A stretch of DNA of 50,622 nt, taken from Thiotrichales bacterium. Lineage in GTDB: Bacteria > Pseudomonadota > Gammaproteobacteria > Thiomicrospirales > Thiomicrospiraceae. The stretch lies in contig JAEMQD010000096.1 in NCBI GenBank assembly GCA_022759035.1, positions 1 to 50,622 of the forward strand. The letters are read 5' to 3'. Shown one piece after another: positions 1 to 9,240 of this stretch. A model generated the notes under the pieces. The model searched no databases, was not told where the DNA came from, and saw only the letters and a program-made list of their open reading frames with translations. Position 1 is the first letter of the stretch; each line of letters opens with the position of its first letter. Both the position numbers and the translations under genes were made by a program.

Positions 1-13
1 AAATAATCTCAAC

Positions 14-199
14 CTAGTCTGGCAGCCCATCGATACGTGTTTGTAGCCAAATCGGTAAATATCGCCAAAAAACAATGCCAAACGCAACGAACCAAAGTGT
101 TGCGCTCACATAAATCGCTGAATTCCAATAGGGCACGACTAAGCGCACGACTCCCGCCAGAATCAACAAAAAAAGGGGGTAAAACCCAAACCAAACGGA
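14..199 (-). pseudogene. Probable C-terminal remnant of an NnrS-family membrane protein
   Basis: Reading the minus strand in the frame that ends at the TAG at 14-16 gives about 62 residues resembling the last membrane segments of NnrS, a haem- and copper-containing membrane protein linked to nitric oxide and nitrate metabolism. The translation contains LILAGVVRLVVP, a second hydrophobic stretch ATLWFVAFGIVFWRYLP, and ends RIDGLPD. The frame is closed upstream by TAA at 200-202 and has no start codon, and I see no NnrS-like sequence further upstream. It therefore looks like a broken gene end. A run of seven A after 5'-CAAC and before five G (plus strand, about 168-179) is a possible frameshift site. 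Identification is by eye from family resemblance only. Confidence 0.42.
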
Positions 200-288
200 T
201 TATATTTACCAAAATCACATGAAATAAAATCTTAACAATGATCACAACCTAATATCGCGTAGGTCGAATAACAAAGAGATTGGCCTAA

Positions 289-858
289 TCAGACCAATAG
301 TGTTAAAAACGCGCCCGCCGCTTCCCTTGGTGGCGCAGGAGGAAGTTGTGCTGGATAACCTAAATAGAGCATAGCAACAATGCGCATGCTTTGTGCATCT
401 AGTCCCAACAAATCTAAAACTCGTTCGTCACGAATTATCGGGTGTGTGCTCCACTGTGCCCCTAAACCCTTATCTGTCACAGCCAGTAAAAAATTTTGTA
501 CTGCACAACACGTCGCTGCAAAGTCTTCTTCGGCAATAACAGGGTCATCATTTACCCGACAGGCAACCATCAGTATCGCGGGGATTTTCATGAAGCGTTG
601 CTGCGCCCTTTGATAGTAATCAGCAAACGTAGGATGCGTGCGATCTACCTTTTTTAAGGCTTTTGCTTCAGCATAATAGGCCGATAATACTTGTTGTGTT
701 TGTGGTCCTACCCACAAAAATTGCCACGGCTGTGTTAGCCGATGGTTTGGTGCTAATACCGCTAACGATAATAAAGGCATAATATCGGCTAGGCCAACTG
801 GTTGATCCGTGAATTTAAAGACACTACGGCGTTGTTGAATTGCACTTACCAGTTCCAT
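289..858 (-). CDS. Nitroreductase family protein (YdjA/RutE-like)
   Basis: Predicted FMN-dependent NAD(P)H oxidoreductase of the nitroreductase superfamily, 189 residues, cytoplasmic. The start MELVSAIQQRRSV carries the conserved RRS near the N terminus that contacts FMN phosphate. APNHRLTQPWQFLWV follows and matches the family's P-W-(R/Q)F motif. The Cys-Cys-Ala-Val-Gln-Asn segment and the GLGAQWST motif sit where expected. A longer reading frame begins 33 bases upstream, but those residues do not belong to the family, so I start at the ATG ending at 858. The short length fits the YdjA branch. It lies downstream of the nitrate genes on the same strand, 71 bases after the ybiB-like gene, and may be the last gene of that operon. 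Its substrate cannot be deduced. Confidence 0.82.
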   Translation of the reverse strand: MELVSAIQQRRSVFKFTDQPVGLADIMPLLSLAVLAPNHRLTQPWQFLWVGPQTQQVLSAYYAEAKALKKVDRTHPTFADYYQRAQQRFMKIPAILMVACRVNDDPVIAEEDFAATCCAVQNFLLAVTDKGLGAQWSTHPIIRDERVLDLLGLDAQSMRIVAMLYLGYPAQLPPAPPREAAGAFLTLLV

Positions 859-929
859 CGGACATATCCTAATCGAAAAACAGAAATGCATTATAAAACA
901 GAATCGTTCGCATCTTTTACGCTAAATAA

Positions 930-1862
930 TCACATCTCTATTTCTGCCAAGGTTTTGCGGCATGTTGCCATGCCATAGGGTTCAGACAAATCAGAAGCAA
1001 CCGACAATCGCTGTGCAACGGATATGACAGATAAATCTTCAGCGATCGGACGATCAACGACTTCGGCGTTACTAATCGCATGCGCTATTTTCCCACCTAT
1101 AATCTTAACAATCGGAATGCGCTTATCCGCGCTCACTTCGGCTTCCCCGCCATCACCACGAATAATGATGACTTTTTCGGTTTGTTGTAACAGCGCCACT
1201 TGCGCGTGCAGTTCAACATATTCTTGATGAAACACGCCCCGTACACTCAGCGGTGCTTGAGCAGGATTAAGCAAGCGTGCCACCGTGTGCATAACAGAGC
1301 GCAATCCCAGCGTTTGCTTTAGATTTAGCCAGTCAACTAATTTAGGAAAAAACACTTCCATAGGAATATACACCCAATTGTGCTGATCAAGTGCAGCCTT
1401 AGCTTCTTGCCAGTTTTTTGCAATGGGTAAACCCATTGCACGAATAACTGGTTCAAGATATAAACGATCGGCATCACCACCGACTGCACCATGCATCAGC
1501 ACACGCTTTCCTTGTTTAGCAAGAGATAAGCTGACAAGCAAAAACCAAGGGAGTTGACGTCGTTTACCTGCATAAACAGGCCAGTCAATATCGACAGACA
1601 AATCATCAGGAACTCGCATACCCAGACGCAGCCCTTGCGCCAACCCTGCTGCCTCTTCTGGCGTTTCACCACGCAAACGTAGCATCATTAAAAATGCCCC
1701 TAACTGAACATCGTCTACTTGGTCAGATAACAACCATTGTGCCGCCTGCTCGGCCTCAGCTAGGGTTAAACTTCTTCCCAATGTTGCCCCTCGTCCAATA
1801 ACGCGAACCACGTCCTTAAAGCTGTCAATTTTATCAATTCGTTTGCTATGCATGGAAGACAT
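930..1862 (-). CDS. ybiB: TrpD2/YbiB family protein (glycosyltransferase family 3 fold)
   Basis: 310-residue homologue of YbiB/TrpD2, a relative of anthranilate phosphoribosyltransferase reported to bind nucleic acid rather than make tryptophan. The N-terminal helical domain is typical: RGATLGRSLTLAEAEQAA, then QLGAFLMMLRLRGETPEEAAG. The catalytic-domain part has VLMHGAVGG, replacing the TrpD glycine-rich GTGGD loop, which argues against classical TrpD activity. The GDGGEAEVS segment matches the family. The start at 1862 has an AAGGG ribosome site eight bases upstream. The first 17 bases overlap the end of cysG, implying translational coupling. Homologues often sit beside nitrate and nitrite assimilation genes, but their role there is not established. 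Confidence 0.8.
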   Translation of the reverse strand: MSSMHSKRIDKIDSFKDVVRVIGRGATLGRSLTLAEAEQAAQWLLSDQVDDVQLGAFLMMLRLRGETPEEAAGLAQGLRLGMRVPDDLSVDIDWPVYAGKRRQLPWFLLVSLSLAKQGKRVLMHGAVGGDADRLYLEPVIRAMGLPIAKNWQEAKAALDQHNWVYIPMEVFFPKLVDWLNLKQTLGLRSVMHTVARLLNPAQAPLSVRGVFHQEYVELHAQVALLQQTEKVIIIRGDGGEAEVSADKRIPIVKIIGGKIAHAISNAEVVDRPIAEDLSVISVAQRLSVASDLSEPYGMATCRKTLAEIEM

Positions 1863-3264
1863 GATTTAACCCTTTTGAGCAATGAGGCAATGCCGTTAGT
1901 TGTTCTTGTGCCAGCGTAGCAACACTGCCAACGATCAGTAAACTTGGCGATTGAAAAGCATGCTGCTCAACCTTGGCAACAACTTCACTTAATGTCGATT
2001 TGAGCACCCGTTGATCTGGATGTGAGCCTTTTTCAATTACGGCTATTGGATAATCAGCGGGCAATCCTGCTCGTTGTAATTTATCCGTTAACTCACCAAG
2101 GCTCGACAATCCCATGTAAAAGGCCAACGTCTGACGCGGCGCAACCAAAGACGCCCACGGCAAATCAAGTTGGCCATCTTTTAAGTGCGCAGTCACGAAA
2201 CTCAAGCTTTGCGAATGATCTCGGTGGGTTAATGGGATGCCTGCACTAGCGGCACAGCCTAGTGCAGCAGTAATACCAGGAATAATACTGACAGAAACAC
2301 CTGCCGACTGCATGGCTTGCATTTCTTCGCCGCCACGACCAAAAACAAAAGGATCGCCTGCTTTTAAGCGCACTACTTTTTGTCCAGATTTCGCTAGACG
2401 AACCATCATGACATTGATGTCTTCTTGCGGTACACAGTGATTTTTACGCTCTTTGCCGACATAAATGCGCTCAGCATCACGACGAACCAAGGCCATAATT
2501 TCTGGCGGAATAAGACGATCATAAAGCACCACATCCGCCGATTGCATGGTTTGCAGTGCGGCAATGGTTAACCAGTCTGCTTTACCAGAACCCACCCCAA
2601 CTAAATGCACCGAACCCTGTGTAAAGTCCATATTCGTTTGTTGCAATGCCGACTGCATAATTGCTTCTGCCTGTTGCTCTTGTCCTGAAAGAACGGCTTG
2701 CGACCATGACCCTGTAAGCATGTTCTCCCAAAAACGACGGCGCATCTCTGGTGCAAAGCGTACTTTAACTGCTTGCCGATAGTCTGCCGCTAGACTTGCT
2801 AAGCGCGTATAAGTTTGCGGTATTAAGGCTTCTAACTTCATTTTAAGTAGGCGTGTTAATACGGGAGATTGCCCCCCAGAAGATACCGCAATGGTAATCG
2901 GTCCTCGTTCGACAATTGCGGGCATAATAAAGCGGCATTTTCTCGGGGTGTCAACCACATTGACTAACAGATTACATTGCTCACAATCATCAGAAACCTG
3001 CGCATTTACCATCTCGTCATTGGTTGCAGCAATAACTAAACGCCAAGGATGCGCCAATACCGCCTTAGCATAATGTTGCACAATATGCGTAATCTGTCCT
3101 TGGCGATGTAATTTTGCTAAGTCCTCAGAAAGCACTGGACTAACCACCGTCACTTTGGCGCCAGCTTCTCTTAATAACGCTACCTTGCGTTGGCCGACGC
3201 TACCGCCACCGACGACTAAGCACGGCTGGTCGGTAAGTTTAATAAATACGGGTAAGTGTTCCAT
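1846..3264 (-). CDS. cysG: Siroheme synthase (uroporphyrinogen-III methyltransferase / precorrin-2 dehydrogenase / ferrochelatase)
   Basis: 472-residue trifunctional enzyme that converts uroporphyrinogen III to siroheme, the cofactor of the NirB nitrite reductase encoded nearby. Residues 1 to about 210 form the CysGB half: an NAD-binding glycine loop (VVGGGSVGQRK), AATND, NVVDTPRKCRF and AVSSGGQSPVL. Residues about 218-465 form the CysGA methyltransferase: VHLVGVGSGKADWLT, VLYDRLIPPEI, RLKAGDPFVFGRGGEE and PGITAALGCAASAGIPLTHRDHS. GVGSGKADWLT is a mild variant of the usual GxGxGDxxLLT. The length is that of fused CysG. It lies 53 bases downstream of nasA on the same strand and overlaps the ybiB-like gene, so it supplies cofactor within the nitrate operon. 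Confidence 0.95.
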   Translation of the reverse strand: MEHLPVFIKLTDQPCLVVGGGSVGQRKVALLREAGAKVTVVSPVLSEDLAKLHRQGQITHIVQHYAKAVLAHPWRLVIAATNDEMVNAQVSDDCEQCNLLVNVVDTPRKCRFIMPAIVERGPITIAVSSGGQSPVLTRLLKMKLEALIPQTYTRLASLAADYRQAVKVRFAPEMRRRFWENMLTGSWSQAVLSGQEQQAEAIMQSALQQTNMDFTQGSVHLVGVGSGKADWLTIAALQTMQSADVVLYDRLIPPEIMALVRRDAERIYVGKERKNHCVPQEDINVMMVRLAKSGQKVVRLKAGDPFVFGRGGEEMQAMQSAGVSVSIIPGITAALGCAASAGIPLTHRDHSQSLSFVTAHLKDGQLDLPWASLVAPRQTLAFYMGLSSLGELTDKLQRAGLPADYPIAVIEKGSHPDQRVLKSTLSEVVAKVEQHAFQSPSLLIVGSVATLAQEQLTALPHCSKGLNHVFHA

Positions 3265-3317
3265 CGTTAAGCTCCTTTTAATCCCAGACAGTAGGTGCCA
3301 TCATCAAAATGCCTTTG

Positions 3318-6300
3318 CTAATAAACATCTCTGACGTACCGCTTATCCTTGCTCATTTTTGCGACATAGGCATCAGCAGCTTCAACGCTCATCTCGCCAT
3401 ACTGACGAACCACTTCTTTTAACGCTGCATCAACATCTTTTGCCATGCGACTTGCATCACCACAAACATAAAAATAAGCGCCTTCAGATAGCCAACGCCA
3501 CAATATTTCGCCCTGTTCAAGCATGCGATGTTGCACATAAATTTTTTCATCTTGGTCGCGTGAGAAAGCGAGGTCTAAGCGCGTCAATAAGCCAGCATCC
3601 TGCATTGCAGCCAACTCATCACGATAGTAAAAATCTGTTTCCGCGCGCTGTTCACCAAAAAACAACCAGTTCTTACCTTTTGCACCTGTTGCCTGCCTTT
3701 CATGCAAAAAAGCTCTAAAAGGGGCAACGCCCGTACCAGGTCCGACCATAATCATGGCAGCATCTGGATTGGCAGGGACTTTGAAGTGTTGCGACGGCTG
3801 CACAAAAATAGAAACTCCTGTTTCTGCGGCACGATCAGCCAAAAAGGTGGAGCACAGGCCGCCTCTATCCATCCCATTATGCTGATAGCGAACCGTCGAA
3901 ACCGTTAACTGCACAACGTTAGGATCTGTTTTAGCGCTAGATGAAATAGAATAAAGACGCGGCTGCAAGCGTTTCAGAGTCGCCACGAAAGCTTCGGGCG
4001 AGGCGGCAAAGGGATGCTCGGTGACGAGATCAATCAACTGCTTTCCCCATAACCATTCCGTTAAAGTTGCCTTATTTTCTGGTTTTAATAAAGCAGCCAA
4101 AACATCGCTACCTGACTGATCACTTACCCAACGCAACAATTCCGGGGTGATTTTAGTAATATCAAAAACATGCGTTAGCGCATCAGCCAAAGTCATTTCG
4201 CCCTGATCTTTCAAAAAAACGCTCGTGTCAGCCGTCAGTTGAAGCTGCACTAACACCCCCTGAACTACCGAGGCGTCATTAACAGGCCAAACACCTAAAG
4301 CATCGCCCGCTTCATAGCTTAAGCCAGAACCAGACAAGTCAAAGGCGAATTGGCGTACTTCTTTTGCTGCACCTTGACCGCTCAATAACTTGTTCATTAA
4401 CAGTCTTGTTTTTAACGGATGTTGGCGATCATACTGGGATGCGGCACTTTCGCAGCTGGCGACTGTTATTCCAGATGCTTCATCAACAAAGCCGTCACCC
4501 ACAATTACCCGTCTCAGCGCTGACACTACGCCTGTTAGCCAAGCTTGCGCTGCCTCTTGATAATCTGGTTCGCAATCCACGCGATCATAAAAGCGCGTCC
4601 CGCCCAGTTCAGCTAAACGCGCATCTAAACGACGTCCAAAACCACAAAACTGATCATAATTGGAGTCACCCAATGCCAACACAGAAAATTGAACACCCGA
4701 CAAACAAGGGGCACTATCTGCCTGTAGGCTTGCCCAAAAAGCCACTGCATTATCTGGTGGATCACCATCACCAAAAGTGCTCGCTAACAACAAAACATGG
4801 CTCGCTTGAACCATGTCCTCGCTTTGCGCCGCATCCATACCAACGCACCTAACGCGGAATCCTGCTGCTTCGAGACGCTTCGCGCATAACTCAGCAAAGG
4901 ACTCGGCATTTCCTGTTTGCGATGCCCATAGGACTAACACATACATTGAGGACTCTATCGATGCACCAGACAACGAAAAAGCAGTTGCAGGCAGATTCTT
5001 TTCGCCGACACGAGAAAAGAATCCCGCCAGCAATCCATCAACCCAAAGTCTTTTTTCTGCAACGAACGGCGCACTTTCTGGCAGGACAGGTACGCCAACC
5101 AAAGGCAAGCCTGCGTTAGCACCAAGTGCAGCAACAAAACCTTGTAAATAATGTTTTTCAACAGGCAATAAATCAATCTTATAATTCGAGTCTAAAGACA
5201 ACAAATTGGCTAAGGAATCTATCGAAGACATAGCTGACTCCTGAGTTAAAAGCGTGGTTAGGCTATCCTCATTGACCACCTTAGTATCCCTAACATCGCT
5301 GTTATCTTTGCTCAAAGACACAGCACTAAACTTAAATTCTGGCTGAAAAGAAATCGGGTCAACCGCATCACTAGTTACTGCGTTAATACTCAGGTCTTTA
5401 CCAAACACATCATTCCAATGAAAAGGCACAAAACAGTTGCCAGCACGAACGCGCTCAGTAATCACGGCAGGCAACTTAGCAACACCGCGACGTGAGCGAA
5501 TAGCAACAAGATCTTTATCATTAATGCCAAGCTGCTGCGCATCTTCTGGATGAATCTCAACGAAAGGCGCGGGATTTAACTTATTAAGCGTCGCTACCTT
5601 TCCTGTTTTAGTCATCGTATGCCATTGATGCTGCAAGCGCCCCGTATTAAGCACAATCGGAAAATCAGCATCTGGCATTTCTGCTGGCGGTAACATCGGC
5701 CTAGCAAAAAAGACCGCCCTACCGCTTTGCGTAGCAAAAACAAGCTTAGGTATCGCACCCTGATCGGTTACTCTTAAATATTGACTAATGCCATCATTCA
5801 AATAACGAATAGGATGACGGTCTTGCTCATCAATAGGACAAGGCCATTGTAAAGATGTCTGACGCAAACGATCATAACTCGCACCACGCAAGTCATACCC
5901 AGTTTGCGGATTCCAACAAAGTTTAATTTCTTCAAATACTTGCTCAGCAGACTGATAAGAAAACGCATCGTCGTACCCCATTGCACAAGCAACCTGAGCG
6001 ATAATGAGCCAATCTGGCATAGCTTCACCAGGCGGATTAACTGCTTTCTGTGTTAGCGTTAGATTACGCTCAGAATTAATCATCACGCCATCGCCCTCAA
6101 CCCACAAGGCTCCAGGCAGCATCATATCCGCATAAGCATTTGTTTCTGTATCAAAAAAAGCATCTTGGGTGATAACAAACTCGGCAGCTCGTAAGCCATC
6201 AATAACTTTTTGCCGATTGGCAACTGAAGCAACTGGATTGGTGCAAATAATCCAACACGCTTTAATGCTACCTTGTTTCATCGACTCAAACAGCGATATG

Positions 6301-7448
6301 GTTCCTGTGCCAACATCGGTTTTCAATTTATCTGGCGGAATATTCCATAAGTCAGCGATAAATTCTCGGTCTTGCTCAACCAACACAGAGCGCTGCCCTG
6401 GCAGTCCTGGTCCCATATAACCCATTTCACGACCACCCATTGCGTTTGGCTGACCTGTCAACGAAAATGGACCTGCACCCAAACGGCAAATTGCGCCAGT
6501 CGCCAAATGTAAATTGCACAAAGCATTCGTATTCCACGTTCCATGTGTGCTTTGATTTAAGCCCATCGTCCAACAACTCATCCAATTAGCCGTTGCGCCA
6601 ATCCAATCTGCTGTCTGTTGAATGTCAGCAATAGCCAAACCCGTCATATCAGCAACACGCTCAAGCGTATAGTCCGCTAAAAAGGCAGGCATCGCCTCCC
6701 ATCCTTCGGTGTAATGCGCTATAAAGTCCTGATCTACTTTACCCTGGTGCCAAAGCCATGCCAACAACCCATTAAGCAACGCTAGGTCGGTACCGGGTTT
6801 AATTTGCAAAAACAAATCAGCCTTATCGGCAGTTGCATTTCGTCTTGGGTCAACCACCACAAGTTTGGCACCAGCCTTAACCCTATCCATCATCCGCAAA
6901 AACAAAATGGGATGACAATCCGCCATATTGGCACCGATCACAAAAAACAAATCGGCGTGATCAAAATCTTGGTAAGAACCTGGTGGCGCATCTGAACCAA
7001 GAGACAGCTTATAACCACTACCCGCGCTTGCCATACATAAACGTGAGTTAGACTCAATATTATTGGTACCAATAAATCCCTTAATTAGCTTATTCGCTAA
7101 ATATTGTGCCTCCAAAGACATTTGACCAGAAACATACATAGAGACAGCATCTGGGCCATGCGTATCAATCAACTGTCGCAGACGTCGCGCGGTTTCCTTA
7201 ATCGCCGACGACATAGATAATTTCACAGGTGCTTGATCTCTAGCTATTCTATGGTAGGCATAATCCAGTCTGCCAGAGTCGGTAACAGGCTGAATACAGG
7301 TATTGCCTTTCGTGCATAAACGACCAAAGTTAGTTGGGTGCGACTTATCTCCCATAACCTTAATCATTTTTTGATCTTGCACCTCAATCACGATGCCACA
7401 ACCAACACCACAATAAGGACAAACACTTTTTACTATTTCTGTACTCAA
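3318..7448 (-). CDS. nasA: Assimilatory nitrate reductase fused to a CysJ-type FMN/FAD NAD(P)H reductase
   Basis: 1376-residue fusion that should reduce nitrate to nitrite in the cytoplasm with electrons from NAD(P)H. The N-terminal [4Fe-4S] motif uses Cys10, 13, 17 and 45. Cys138 in SRLCMASA is the expected molybdenum ligand. Molybdopterin domains run to about residue 715, ending in the dinucleotide-binding segment around [17 protein letters not shown]. After a low-complexity linker, residues about 830-970 are a flavodoxin domain ([31 protein letters not shown]). Then come an FAD domain (RLYSISSS) and an NADP-binding domain ([22 protein letters not shown]), ending YVRDVY like CysJ. This replaces the separate reductase subunit and the C-terminal [2Fe-2S] domain of Klebsiella-type NasA. 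The start is TTG at 7448 behind AGGA. Such fusions are known in some proteobacteria. Confidence 0.93.
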   Translation of the reverse strand: MSTEIVKSVCPYCGVGCGIVIEVQDQKMIKVMGDKSHPTNFGRLCTKGNTCIQPVTDSGRLDYAYHRIARDQAPVKLSMSSAIKETARRLRQLIDTHGPDAVSMYVSGQMSLEAQYLANKLIKGFIGTNNIESNSRLCMASAGSGYKLSLGSDAPPGSYQDFDHADLFFVIGANMADCHPILFLRMMDRVKAGAKLVVVDPRRNATADKADLFLQIKPGTDLALLNGLLAWLWHQGKVDQDFIAHYTEGWEAMPAFLADYTLERVADMTGLAIADIQQTADWIGATANWMSCWTMGLNQSTHGTWNTNALCNLHLATGAICRLGAGPFSLTGQPNAMGGREMGYMGPGLPGQRSVLVEQDREFIADLWNIPPDKLKTDVGTGTISLFESMKQGSIKACWIICTNPVASVANRQKVIDGLRAAEFVITQDAFFDTETNAYADMMLPGALWVEGDGVMINSERNLTLTQKAVNPPGEAMPDWLIIAQVACAMGYDDAFSYQSAEQVFEEIKLCWNPQTGYDLRGASYDRLRQTSLQWPCPIDEQDRHPIRYLNDGISQYLRVTDQGAIPKLVFATQSGRAVFFARPMLPPAEMPDADFPIVLNTGRLQHQWHTMTKTGKVATLNKLNPAPFVEIHPEDAQQLGINDKDLVAIRSRRGVAKLPAVITERVRAGNCFVPFHWNDVFGKDLSINAVTSDAVDPISFQPEFKFSAVSLSKDNSDVRDTKVVNEDSLTTLLTQESAMSSIDSLANLLSLDSNYKIDLLPVEKHYLQGFVAALGANAGLPLVGVPVLPESAPFVAEKRLWVDGLLAGFFSRVGEKNLPATAFSLSGASIESSMYVLVLWASQTGNAESFAELCAKRLEAAGFRVRCVGMDAAQSEDMVQASHVLLLASTFGDGDPPDNAVAFWASLQADSAPCLSGVQFSVLALGDSNYDQFCGFGRRLDARLAELGGTRFYDRVDCEPDYQEAAQAWLTGVVSALRRVIVGDGFVDEASGITVASCESAASQYDRQHPLKTRLLMNKLLSGQGAAKEVRQFAFDLSGSGLSYEAGDALGVWPVNDASVVQGVLVQLQLTADTSVFLKDQGEMTLADALTHVFDITKITPELLRWVSDQSGSDVLAALLKPENKATLTEWLWGKQLIDLVTEHPFAASPEAFVATLKRLQPRLYSISSSAKTDPNVVQLTVSTVRYQHNGMDRGGLCSTFLADRAAETGVSIFVQPSQHFKVPANPDAAMIMVGPGTGVAPFRAFLHERQATGAKGKNWLFFGEQRAETDFYYRDELAAMQDAGLLTRLDLAFSRDQDEKIYVQHRMLEQGEILWRWLSEGAYFYVCGDASRMAKDVDAALKEVVRQYGEMSVEAADAYVAKMSKDKRYVRDVY

Positions 7449-7473
7449 TTTAGGTAAATCCTAAAAAATGACC

Positions 7474-7531
7474 AAAAAAAAGCGCTCAGCAACACCCTTC
7501 AACGAAGTAAAGAGAGTTGATGAACGCCTTT
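7474..7531 (-). terminator. Intrinsic terminator in the nasA leader (NasT-controlled attenuator)
   Basis: On the minus strand AAAGGCGTTCATCAAC pairs with GTTGCTGAGCGCTTTT as a 16-position stem with one mismatch and two G-U pairs, followed by eight T. It lies 26 bases before the TTG start of nasA, so without antitermination transcription should stop here. Its 5' arm is shared with the second ANTAR hairpin (7519-7539), making the two structures mutually exclusive. Confidence 0.82.
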
Positions 7532-7559
7532 GTTACATCATAAGCCGCCATTGACTTAT
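7519..7559 (-). promoter_or_regulatory. Two-hairpin ANTAR antitermination motif in the nasA leader RNA
   Basis: Hairpin P1 (7540-7559) has stem arms AUAAGUC and GGCUUAU with hexaloop AAUGGC. Hairpin P2 (7519-7539) has arms GAUG-U-AAC and GUUCAUC, with one bulged U, and hexaloop AAAGGC. Both loops have A at position 1 and G at position 4, the signature of RNA sites bound by ANTAR proteins such as NasR and NasT. P2 overlaps the terminator's 5' arm, so NasT binding would favour read-through into nasA-cysG. P1 begins two bases after the start site predicted from the sigma-54 element. Confidence 0.82.
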
Positions 7560-7572
7560 TAAAAAATAATAA

Positions 7573-7586
7573 GCAAATAAATGACC
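7573..7586 (-). promoter_or_regulatory. Sigma-54 promoter of the nasA operon
   Basis: The minus strand reads GGTCATTTATTTGC, the invariant GG-N10-GC of -24/-12 promoters with the usual T before the GC. The predicted start is near 7561, immediately before the first leader hairpin. An NtrC-like site is centred about 109 bp upstream. Confidence 0.7.
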
Positions 7587-7662
7587 ATAATAAACTATAT
7601 AAATAAATATCATTGTGTTATTACAATAATATATAATAAAAAAACAAACAAACAAAAATAAG

Positions 7663-7677
7663 GCACCAAAACAGTGC
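7663..7677. promoter_or_regulatory. NtrC binding site for the nasA operon
   Basis: The minus strand reads GCACTGTTTTGGTGC, matching the NtrC pattern GCAC(C/T)-N5-GGTGC without a mismatch. It is centred near 7670, about -109 from the predicted nasA start, the usual enhancer distance. It overlaps the GTG start codon of the divergent moeA gene, so bound NtrC could also affect moeA. Confidence 0.72.
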
Positions 7678-8858
7678 AAAAAGAAAGCATTTTATCCTTT
7701 GAAGCCGCTTTTTCTTCCTTGCTGAATGGCGTCAAAGTGACACAAAAATACGAACGCTGTTTCATTGAACAAGCACAAGGACGCGTATTAGCCGAAGACT
7801 TAATTAGCCCTATCGACTTCCCGCCCTACGATATCGCCTTAATGGATGGTTATGCTGTCGGTGATTTAAGTGGCAAATGGACACTAACTGATCTTGATGA
7901 AAACCAAACGCTTACACCGACCTCTGCCATGGTTGTATCCACAGGAAATCCCGTACCAAAGCAAGCCGTTTGTGTTGTACAAAACGAATTAATGACAAAA
8001 CAAAATACCGCGCTCTCTACGGAAAAACCACCAACTTTCGATCAAAATATACGACGAAAAGGTACCACAATCAGCCAATCAGAAATTGTTTTTCCTGCGG
8101 GAACCAAGATGACACCAGAACATCTTGCCGTTTGCGCTGCTTTAGGCATTCATCAATTTACTTGTTACCAACCGCTAACCATTGGGCTACTTACCACTGG
8201 TGATGAAATTTTGCCGTTACACGCCCGATTATCCCCAGGAAAACTCTTCAACAGTAATGCTGTGTTAATCACACAAAGCTTGCAACAACAAGGCTTTCAA
8301 ATAACGGAACATCAACACTTACCAGACAGCACTTCATTGCTTGTAGACTATTTAACCAAGCATGCCGCCGATTTTGATGTCATTATCACCATCGGCGGGA
8401 CATCGGTTAGCGAACAAGACATTATTAATAAAAGCCTAGCTTGGATGAGCGACACACCGATCGGCAAGGTCAACATGAAACCAGGAAAACCCTTTAAATA
8501 CAGCAAAATTAATAACACCGACATCATCTCTTTACCTGGCCCTCCCATTGCAGCATTCACAACACTTCATTTGTTTTTATTGCCTGCGCTGCAAAAAAAA
8601 CAGGGTAGCCTTACGCCACACTTATTGCAAAGAAGCCTAACACTTTCCGCTACCTTTACACATGAAAATGATCAACGCACCCAGTTTTTACGCGCGCAAT
8701 TATCTATAGATAACGCAGGAAAACAACAAATTAACCTACTTGCACATCGCGGATTTGATGATATTCTTTCTCTTATTAACACCACAGGATTTATTTACAT
8801 TAAACCGCATGAGCGCATATCCATAGGTACACCGATCACGTATTTACCCATTAGATAA
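7674..8858 (+). CDS. moeA: Molybdopterin molybdenumtransferase MoeA
   Basis: 394-residue enzyme inserting molybdate into adenylylated molybdopterin, the last common step before the cofactor is given to NasA. The motifs are in order: PPYDIALMDGYAV near residue 55 (family P-x-x-D-x-S-A-M-D-G-Y-A), VVSTGNPVP, IRRKGTTIS, TTGDEIL, LFNSNA, ITIGGTSVSEQD, MKPGKPF and SLPGPPIAAF. The C-terminal domain is recognisable but diverged. The start is GTG at 7674, with AAGG about ten bases upstream; the first in-frame ATG would remove the N-terminal domain. It is divergent from nasA and convergent with nirD, with a bidirectional terminator between. It is one of two plus-strand genes in the nitrate island. Confidence 0.92.
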   Translation: MQKESILSFEAAFSSLLNGVKVTQKYERCFIEQAQGRVLAEDLISPIDFPPYDIALMDGYAVGDLSGKWTLTDLDENQTLTPTSAMVVSTGNPVPKQAVCVVQNELMTKQNTALSTEKPPTFDQNIRRKGTTISQSEIVFPAGTKMTPEHLAVCAALGIHQFTCYQPLTIGLLTTGDEILPLHARLSPGKLFNSNAVLITQSLQQQGFQITEHQHLPDSTSLLVDYLTKHAADFDVIITIGGTSVSEQDIINKSLAWMSDTPIGKVNMKPGKPFKYSKINNTDIISLPGPPIAAFTTLHLFLLPALQKKQGSLTPHLLQRSLTLSATFTHENDQRTQFLRAQLSIDNAGKQQINLLAHRGFDDILSLINTTGFIYIKPHERISIGTPITYLPIR

Positions 8859-8859
8859 A

Positions 8860-8884
8860 AAAACTAGCCGTACAGGCTAGTTTT
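8860..8884. terminator. Bidirectional terminator between moeA and nirD
   Basis: Perfect inverted repeat AAAACTAGCC (8860-8869) and GGCTAGTTTT (8875-8884) around GTACA. A/T tracts on both sides let it end moeA rightward and the nrt-nir operon leftward. It begins one base after the moeA stop codon. Confidence 0.88.
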
Positions 8885-8912
8885 GTTTACACACACTAAC
8901 AAACTTGGTCGT

Positions 8913-9230
8913 TTAGCTGACCCAAACATCCCCACCTTCAACCTTCACCGAATACACAGTCAACGCAACTTCTGGCTTTTCCAAACACTTGCCCGTACTC
9001 AAGCTGTAATGTTCTTTGTACAAAGGCGATGCTACAACTAACTCCCCCTTAATCGAGCCGACAATGCCACGCGACATCACATTCGCTTGACCGATCGGAT
9101 CATAATTAGATAAGGCATAAACCTGATCATTCACATAAAACAAAGCAATCGCTTGATCCTTAAATAGCGCAGGCACGCCTGCATCGGCAATTAAATCCGA
9201 AACAGCGCATATTTTTACCCATTCAGACAT
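8913..9230 (-). CDS. nirD: Assimilatory nitrite reductase small subunit NirD
   Basis: 105-residue Rieske-fold small subunit that partners NirB in NAD(P)H-dependent reduction of nitrite to ammonium in the cytoplasm. The start MSEWVKICAVSDL is chosen at 9230 because GGAGGTG lies three bases upstream; a longer frame starting inside nirB has no support. The diagnostic segment NYDPIGQANVMSRGIVG is present, followed by SPLYKEHYSLSTGKCLE. As in enterobacterial NirD, the cysteine and histidine ligands of a true Rieske cluster are missing, so the subunit is structural. It starts ten bases after nirB ends and is the last gene of the nrt-nir operon. Confidence 0.93.
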   Translation of the reverse strand: MSEWVKICAVSDLIADAGVPALFKDQAIALFYVNDQVYALSNYDPIGQANVMSRGIVGSIKGELVVASPLYKEHYSLSTGKCLEKPEVALTVYSVKVEGGDVWVS

Positions 9231-9240
9231 TGACACCTCC

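Noticed and set aside
9-245. A 78-codon open frame on the minus strand at the left edge
   Set aside because: Its translation is not protein-like. The overlapping frame ending at 14 resembles NnrS, so this looks like a shadow or a frameshifted part of the relic.
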